Shown: positions 59,002 to 64,000 of the stretch, piece after piece
Position numbering within the stretch: position 1 is the first letter of the stretch
Layout: each line of letters starts with the position of its first letter
NCBI RefSeq assembly: GCF_000426345.1
Contig: NZ_AUFE01000004.1
Location: forward strand, 163,463-227,462
Length of the DNA: 64,000 bases
Direction: 5' to 3'
Source of the DNA: Cupriavidus phytohabitans
GTDB taxonomy: Bacteria; Pseudomonadota; Gammaproteobacteria; Burkholderiales; Burkholderiaceae
Notes under the pieces: generated by a model
What the model was told of the DNA's origin: nothing
Seen by the model: the letters and a program-made list of their open reading frames with translations, nothing else
The model's database searches: none
Made by a program: the position numbers and the translations under genes

Positions 59002-59691
59002 CTACTGTTGCAGCACGTCGCGCAAAGCAAAGCCGTCGCCCACGGCCAGCCTGGCCGCCCGCAGCGCGCCGCGCGCCGCGGAGGCATCGCCCGCCAGCCG
59101 CAGCAGCGCCGGCAATTGCCACGGCGCGCGCAGCAGCCCGCCCAGCACCGCCGACACGTCGGTCTTGCCGCCTTCCCCCATTCCCGCCGCCGCGGCGGCC
59201 GGCACGGCGCGGCTCGCCGGGTCGATGACCACGCGGCAAGCCGCGAACGGCAGCCGGCAGGCCGCGGCCATGCGCGCGGCGAGATGCGATTCCATGTCGA
59301 CGCACAGCGCCCCGCTGGCCTGCCGCAGCGCCTGCTTTGCGGTGACGTCGAGCACCGGATCGTCCGCGCCGGCGATGGGGCCGACCCTGGCATGCGGCAG
59401 CGCGGCGTGCAGCGCGTGGGTCCAGTCCGGAGCGGTGTCGTAGCGTTCGCCGGGCGCGCGGATTTCGTTGGCAATGACCAGGTCGCCCGGCGCCAGCGCC
59501 GGATCCAGCCCGCCGGCGACGCCGAAGCTGACGATGCCCCGACACTCGCGGCTCGCCATGGCCGACACTTCCTGCTCCAGCGCGATGCCGCGCAGCCCGT
59601 GCACCACGCGGCAATGCGGGCCGGCGGCGATGCCGGCCTCGAAATCCATGCCGGTGACGACCATGACGAAGGGCGCGAAGGGCGCGTTCAC
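59002..59691 (-). CDS. hpnG: Hopanoid-associated nucleoside phosphorylase HpnG
   Basis: Removes adenine from adenosylhopane to give ribosyl- or phosphoribosylhopane. The 229-aa protein has the phosphorylase-like blocks VSFGVAGGLDPALAPGDLVIANEI and CVDMESHLAARMAAA. The start GTG 59691 overlaps the squalene-hopene cyclase stop (GTGA), so the two are coupled. An ATG start at 59754 would lie within shc. hpnH, which makes adenosylhopane, is not in the window. Confidence 0.88.
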   Translation of the reverse strand: MNAPFAPFVMVVTGMDFEAGIAAGPHCRVVHGLRGIALEQEVSAMASRECRGIVSFGVAGGLDPALAPGDLVIANEIRAPGERYDTAPDWTHALHAALPHARVGPIAGADDPVLDVTAKQALRQASGALCVDMESHLAARMAAACRLPFAACRVVIDPASRAVPAAAAAGMGEGGKTDVSAVLGGLLRAPWQLPALLRLAGDASAARGALRAARLAVGDGFALRDVLQQ

Positions 59692-61721
59692 AGGCCCCAC
59701 GCCACACGGCCGACACTGCCGCGCTGCAGGTTGCGGTAGCGCGCCAGCGCCCACAGCGGGAAATAGCGCGCGTAGCCGTGGTAGCGCAGGTAGAACACGC
59801 GCGGGAAACCCACGGCGGTGAAGCGAGGCTCGTGCCAGAGCCCGCCTTCCTGCGGCGGGCGCTGCGTGCGCAGCAGGTAGCCGATGCCGCGCGCGACCGC
59901 CGGGTGCTGCACCGCGCCGGCCGCCATCAGCGCCAGCAAGGCCCAGGCAGTCTGCGATGCCACGCTGGGCGCGGCCTCATAGCCACGGTAGTCGAGCCGG
60001 TAGCTGGCGCCGTCTTCGCCCCAGCCGCCGTCGTCGTTCTGGATGCCCGCCAGCCAGTCGGCGGCGCGCCGCACCGCGGGCGCATCGGGCCCCAGCCCGG
60101 CGGCGTTCAGCGCGCACAGCGCGCTCCAGGTGCCGTAGATGTAGTTGGTGCCCCAGCGGCCGAACCAGCTGCCATCCGGCGTCTGCTCGGCCAGCAGATA
60201 GCGCAGCGCGCGCGCGGCGGGCTCGCTGCTGGCGGGCGTGGCGCCGGTCTGGCACAGCATCGACAGGCAGCGCGCCGAGACGTCCGCGGTGGGCGGGTCG
60301 AGCAGCGCGCCGTGGTCGGCGAAGGGGATGTTGTTCAGGTACAGGTGCGTGTTTTCGGGTTCGAACGCGCCCCAGCCGCCGTTGCCGCTCTGCATGCCGA
60401 CGATCCATTCGGCCGCGCGCGCCGCCGCTTCGTCGTAGCGGCCCGGCGCGGCGTGTTCGCGCATGTAGCGGTCCATCGCCGCCGCCACCACGGCGGTGTC
60501 GTCGACATCCGGGTAATGGGCGTTGGCGTACTGGAAGGCCCATCCACCCGGACGCACCCGCGGGCGGCGCACGCTCCAGTCGCCGCGCACGTCCAGCACC
60601 TGCAGCGGCTTGAGCCAGTCCAGCGCGTGCCCCACCGCCGCGGCCGCGCGCGCCTCGCCAGTCTCGAGCAGCGCATGCGCGGCCAGCGCGGTGTCCCACA
60701 CCGGCGACAGGCAGGGCTGGCAGTAGGCCTCGTCGCCATGCTCGACCAGCAGCCGCTCGAGCGAGCGCCGCGCCACCGCGCGCGCGGGATCGTCGGCCGG
60801 CACGCCCAGCACGTCAAACATCATCACGCTGTTGGCCATCGCCGGGAAGATCGCGCCGAGCCCGTCCTCGCCGTTCAGCCGCTCGCGCACGAACCTTTGC
60901 GCCGCGGCAATGGCGCGCCGGCGCAGCAGGCGCGGGAACACCGGCTCGGCCACGCGCAGCAGCGCATCGAGCCCGCGGAACAGGTTGTACCAGCCCGCAT
61001 GCTGGTGCGGCGCGCGCGGCGCCAGGCCGACGCTGCGGCGCGGGCTGGAGAAAAGCTCGTCGATGCCGACCCCGCGCGGATTGCGCGCGCGCGGGCGCAG
61101 GCTGTTCAGCACCAGCAGCGGCACGATCACCGTGCGCGCCCAGTAAGAGACCTTGGACAGGTGGAACGGAAACCAGCGCGGCAGCAGCATGATCTCCACC
61201 GGCATCATCGGCACCGCCGACCACGGCATCACGCCGTACAGCGCCAGCAGCGTGCGCGTGAACACATTGCTGGCCTCGGCGCCGCCCATGGCATGAATGG
61301 CATGGCGCGCGCGCGCCATGTGCGGCGCCTGCGGATCGTCGCCCGCCATCTTCAGCGCGAAGTACGCCTTCACGCTGGCGCTGATGTCCGCCCGCCCGTC
61401 ATGGAACAGCGGCCAGCCGCCGTCGGTGTTCTGGATGCGGCGCAGGTAGCGCGCGATGCGCGCTTCGAGCGCCAGGTCGGGCACCTCGCCAAGGTAGTGG
61501 ACCATCAGCACGTATTCGGCCGGGATGGTGGCGTCGGCTTCCAGCTCATAGACCCAGTGGCCATCAGGGCGCTGCTGGTGCAGCAGCGCATCGACCGCAA
61601 CGCCGATGCCGTGGTCGAGTTCCTTGGCGGCAGATTGCTGGCCGAACGCGGTGAACGACGGATCGGTGGCGGTCCGGATAGGCGGGGCTGTCGTGGCGAA
61701 GGCGGTCTCGTTCATCGACAT
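59688..61721 (-). CDS. shc: Squalene-hopene cyclase
   Basis: Cyclises squalene to hopene (677 aa). The catalytic DXDD motif is visible in YPDVDDTAVV. Several QW repeats occur, including QNTDGGWPLFHDG, QSGNGGWGAFEP, QTPDGSWFGRWGTNYIYGTW and QNDDGGWGEDG. The ATG at 61721 has AGGAGT upstream; 61715 is an alternative start. It follows hpnD by 89 bases and is the core of a hopanoid operon. Membrane-associated. Confidence 0.96.
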   Translation of the reverse strand: MSMNETAFATTAPPIRTATDPSFTAFGQQSAAKELDHGIGVAVDALLHQQRPDGHWVYELEADATIPAEYVLMVHYLGEVPDLALEARIARYLRRIQNTDGGWPLFHDGRADISASVKAYFALKMAGDDPQAPHMARARHAIHAMGGAEASNVFTRTLLALYGVMPWSAVPMMPVEIMLLPRWFPFHLSKVSYWARTVIVPLLVLNSLRPRARNPRGVGIDELFSSPRRSVGLAPRAPHQHAGWYNLFRGLDALLRVAEPVFPRLLRRRAIAAAQRFVRERLNGEDGLGAIFPAMANSVMMFDVLGVPADDPARAVARRSLERLLVEHGDEAYCQPCLSPVWDTALAAHALLETGEARAAAAVGHALDWLKPLQVLDVRGDWSVRRPRVRPGGWAFQYANAHYPDVDDTAVVAAAMDRYMREHAAPGRYDEAAARAAEWIVGMQSGNGGWGAFEPENTHLYLNNIPFADHGALLDPPTADVSARCLSMLCQTGATPASSEPAARALRYLLAEQTPDGSWFGRWGTNYIYGTWSALCALNAAGLGPDAPAVRRAADWLAGIQNDDGGWGEDGASYRLDYRGYEAAPSVASQTAWALLALMAAGAVQHPAVARGIGYLLRTQRPPQEGGLWHEPRFTAVGFPRVFYLRYHGYARYFPLWALARYRNLQRGSVGRVAWGL

Positions 61722-61810
61722 GCGGACTCCTTGTGCCGGCGCGGGTGGGATGATCCGCGCCCGGGCCTCGGCTTGCATCGGCTTACATCACTGGCGATGG
61801 CGTGCGGCGC

Positions 61811-62683
61811 TCAGCCAATGGCGTGGCGCAGCATGATCCAGAGCAACTGCGCGCGCGGCAGGCGCACGCGTTGGCGCGGCGCCCGCCAGCCCTGGATGCG
61901 CAGGCGCGCGAGGATGCGGTGGTAGACGTCGGCCATGATGCGCGGCGAGCGCACCAGCCGTGCCGGGCAGCGCGCCATGATGGCGTTGGCCTGGTCGTAG
62001 TGCGCCTGCGCTTCCTGGGCCACTGCCGCGCAGGCCTGGCCGATTGCCGCATGCGCGACCACCGCCTGCGGCGTGGCGCGCGCGGCATCGATGCCGGCGG
62101 CTGCCAGCGCCTCGGCGGGCAGGTAGAGGCGGCCGATGGCGGCATCCTCGTCGATGTCGCGAAGGATGTTGGTCAGCTGCAGCGCGCGCCCCAGGTGGTG
62201 GGCCAGCGCGATGCCGCACGACGTTTCCAGGCCAAACACGCGCACCGCCAGCCGGCCCACCGCGCTTGCCACCCGGTCGCAATACAGGTCGAGGGTGGCG
62301 GCGTCGGGGGCGCGGATGTCCTGCACCACGTCCATGGTCATGCCGTCGATGACGGAGAGGAAGTCCTGCTGCTGCAGGTCGAAGGCGTGGATCTGCGCGG
62401 CCAGCGTCTGCAGGGCCGCGGGCGGGCTGCCGGCGTAGCAGGCGGCGATATCGCGCCGCCAGGCATCGAGCCCGGCCAGGCGCTCGGCGTGCGGGGCGTT
62501 GCCATCGGCGATGTCGTCGACCGCGCGGCAGAACGCGTAGATCTCGAACATGGCCTGGCGTTGGTGCGCCGGCAGGATGCGCAGCGCGGCATGGAAGGAA
62601 CTGCCGGCCGAGGCCGCAGCTCCTGTGCTGGAGCCGGCCACGGCGGCGGTGGTGTCTTGCGTTGCGATCTGAGTAACGGCCAC
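61811..62683 (-). CDS. hpnD: Presqualene diphosphate synthase HpnD
   Basis: Condenses two farnesyl diphosphates to presqualene diphosphate (290 aa). The two Asp-rich motifs are YAFCRAVDDIADG and LQLTNILRDIDEDAAIGRLYLP. Overall order fits HpnD better than HpnC because of RILPAHQRQAMFEIYAFCRAVDD. The GTG at 62683 has AGGAG a few bases upstream; the ATG at 62749 lacks one. hpnC and hpnE, needed to complete squalene, are not nearby. Confidence 0.9.
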   Translation of the reverse strand: MAVTQIATQDTTAAVAGSSTGAAASAGSSFHAALRILPAHQRQAMFEIYAFCRAVDDIADGNAPHAERLAGLDAWRRDIAACYAGSPPAALQTLAAQIHAFDLQQQDFLSVIDGMTMDVVQDIRAPDAATLDLYCDRVASAVGRLAVRVFGLETSCGIALAHHLGRALQLTNILRDIDEDAAIGRLYLPAEALAAAGIDAARATPQAVVAHAAIGQACAAVAQEAQAHYDQANAIMARCPARLVRSPRIMADVYHRILARLRIQGWRAPRQRVRLPRAQLLWIMLRHAIG

Positions 62684-62854
62684 GTAACTCCTCGACACGC
62701 TGCGTACCTTCCCGCGCGGCGCACGCAATGCAATGGTATGTGCGCCCACGCGCGGGTGGTGGTTGTGGGTCGGGCGATTATAGCAACATCACTCCGCACA
62801 TCGCGTGCTGCAAATTGGCGGGAACGGGGAGGGGGCGGCGCCTTGCCGGCGCGC

Positions 62855-62888
62855 AAAAGAAAAGCCCCGCGCCGGAGCTGCGGGGCTT
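62855..62888 (-). terminator. Rho-independent terminator of the cold-shock gene
   Basis: AAGCCCCGC and GCGGGGCTT form a 9-bp stem with a 9-base loop, followed on the minus strand by a T-rich tract (TTTTCTTTT). It lies about 55 bases after the csp stop. Confidence 0.85.
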
Positions 62889-62945
62889 GCTGGGCGGCCC
62901 AGCGTCGCGAGACGCCGCGGGACCGGCCCGGTCTTCAAACCGGTA

Positions 62946-63149
62946 TCAGACGGCCTGAATCTTGGTGGCTTGCTCGCCCTTCTGGCCCATGGCCTTGACG
63001 TAGCGCACCTTCTGGCCTTCCTTCAACGACTTGAAGCCCGAGCCTTCGATTGCGGAGAAGTGCGCGAACAGATCGTTGCCGCCTGCATCCGGCGTGATGA
63101 AGCCGAAGCCCTTGGCGTCGTTGAACCACTTAACGGTACCGGTTTCCAT
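62946..63149 (-). CDS. Cold-shock domain protein
   Basis: Single-stranded nucleic-acid-binding protein of the CspA family (67 aa). RNP1-type KGFGFITPD and RNP2-type DLFAHFSAI motifs are clear. A long untranslated leader with AT-rich parts (63150-63350) precedes the ATG, as in other csp mRNAs, where it controls stability and translation. A strong terminator follows. Confidence 0.95.
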   Translation of the reverse strand: METGTVKWFNDAKGFGFITPDAGGNDLFAHFSAIEGSGFKSLKEGQKVRYVKAMGQKGEQATKIQAV

Positions 63150-64000
63150 ATCTATCTCAACCTTGGATTTCAAAATGAGCGAAAGACGCTCGTTATACAC
63201 CGTGCGCAACGCAGGCAACGGTTTCTTGAGTTCCGCTGCTGCATCCATATCACCTCGATATGTCGCTGTCGTGACAACCGAAAACATCACGGAACAACAC
63301 ACCAAATGACACACCCCAAAGGGCGCTGCACAAGTGGGAATCATTCTGCCGAATTTTCCCGATGTGTCAATCAGGCGAAGCGCCTAATCATGATGAGAGG
63401 TTCCGATAGGAGATATTAACGTCTTCTACTTCGCATTCGATTCAGTGAATTCCCTGAGTCCGGCTGCCTGTGCGGTTTCGACTGAGTTTCAGACGGATGC
63501 ACCTTGAATGCGCGGCGAATGCCGGTTCCTAGTGCAGAAGGCTCGCGTTTCGGTGCATTGTTTCGTTTTGTTTCAAACTGCATTACCGCATTCGGGGGAT
63601 GTTTTAACCATTCAGGGGCGGCCGGCATCGGTTCAGGGCAAATCCGGCGGGTAGAAATGCCGCAGCCCTCCATTTCGCGGAACGATTCTCGCGTTACGTA
63701 TATAGGGTGAACCCCTAATAATGCTTCGGCAGCGGAGCTGGAAAGCCGTGGGGTGGTTGTTCCGGCAGGGTAAGTCCCGATTGTCGGCCGGGGCCGCCGA
63801 TTGCGCTGGATGCCCACGCTGGAGCCCATTGAGATCTCGCCACCTTCCGCATGGCGAAATTTCCTGGCTCCTGTCGTCCGGAAGGCCCATTGGCGCGTTA
63901 GCTTCCCGTCCCCTGAATTTTGATGGCGTGGATCGCCGCATGGAGGGGGTACGCCGTCAATCCACCCAAGTTACTGTAAGCATCAACAAGCCTTATAAGC
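63150..64000. other. csp leader and gene-poor end of the window
   Basis: The first 200 bases are the probable csp leader and promoter. The rest holds no convincing gene. A promoter/operator-like element lies at 63699-63719. An open frame starts at 63721 and runs off the window (93 codons), but it lacks a ribosome binding site and family match. Confidence 0.5.
63699..63719 (+). promoter_or_regulatory. Second copy of the TATA-TAGGG promoter/operator-like element
   Basis: TATATAGGGTGAACCCCTAA overlaps a -10-like TATATA with the inverted repeat TAGGG/CCCTA. It shares TAGGGNNAACCCNTAAT with the element at 37623-37645. The controlled gene would lie beyond the window or on a short transcript. Confidence 0.5.

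Noticed and set aside
59778..61925. 715-codon plus-strand open frame over shc
   Set aside because: It mirrors squalene-hopene cyclase codons; no family match or ribosome binding site.
63416..63829. Minus-strand 137-codon open frame near the window end
   Set aside because: No family match, no ribosome binding site, and an Arg/Pro/Ser-rich composition. It also crosses the promoter-like element on the other strand.
63721..64000. Open frame running off the window end
   Set aside because: The ATG follows the promoter-like element by one base and has no ribosome binding site; the translation (MLRQRSWKAVGWLF...) looks non-coding.

Overview
The window is GC-rich, gene-dense DNA with the codon use and gene content of a betaproteobacterium of the Burkholderiales. 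Cupriavidus (or close Ralstonia relatives) is the best match, because nirS-type denitrification genes, a narK1K2GHJI operon, hopanoid genes, short H-NS proteins and many Usp proteins occur together there. This is inferred from recognised families, not from a database search. No rRNA, tRNA, CRISPR array, prophage or intact insertion sequence was seen.

Layout. 0.2-5.3 kb: a secreted repeat protein, a small EF-hand-like protein, an OmpR/EnvZ-type two-component pair, a DUF4410-like lipoprotein and a two-TM potassium channel. 5.4-14.6 kb: a ten-gene minus-strand nir cluster in transcription order nirS-nirM-nirC-nirF-nirDL-nirG-nirH-nirJ-nirN-nirE. It encodes cytochrome cd1 nitrite reductase, its c-type cytochromes and the whole heme d1 pathway. 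Most genes overlap by 1-4 bases, and an FNR/DNR-type box (TTGATGCCAGTCAA) lies upstream of nirS. 14.7-19.2 kb: a Usp protein, a TerC protein and a very large ACP-FAAL-acyltransferase fusion. 19.3-31.1 kb: a minus-strand nitrate respiration operon narK1-narK2-narG-narH-narJ-narI that continues into a parvulin, a beta-carbonic anhydrase and mobB. 31.3-32.5 kb: nnrS on the plus strand. Nitrate uptake, nitrate reduction, Mo-cofactor maturation, nitrite reduction and NO tolerance are therefore grouped in about 27 kb. NO reductase and N2O reductase are not in the window.

32.5-45.5 kb is mixed core and accessory content: an AraC regulator, a lipoprotein, H-NS, a VOC protein, an AzgA-type purine permease, small proteins, a GNAT-like protein, a BNR-propeller plus MoaD-like pair, cheV, a 1-Cys peroxiredoxin, a Usp protein, a SulP transporter and a ribbon-helix-helix protein. 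45.6-48.9 kb: a 2-oxoacid dehydrogenase E1alpha-E1beta-E2 operon without E3. 49.1-55.4 kb: a decayed metQ gene, a clsB/flippase-like pair, metY, tail fragments of an ABC transporter, a methyltransferase and a LysR HTH-only gene. 55.6-59 kb: a hypothetical protein, a membrane diguanylate cyclase and a YegD-like Hsp70. 59-62.7 kb: a minus-strand hopanoid operon hpnD-shc-hpnG. 62.9-63.1 kb: a cold-shock gene with a strong terminator. The last 850 bases hold no convincing gene.

The most interesting leads are the extended nar operon (parvulin, carbonic anhydrase, mobB), the ACP-FAAL-PlsC fusion, the BNR/MoaD-like pair of unknown function, a shared promoter-operator-like element at about 37.6 and 63.7 kb, stable hairpins between narK2 and narG, and scars of lost sulfur-type ABC transporters on both sides of clsB and metY.
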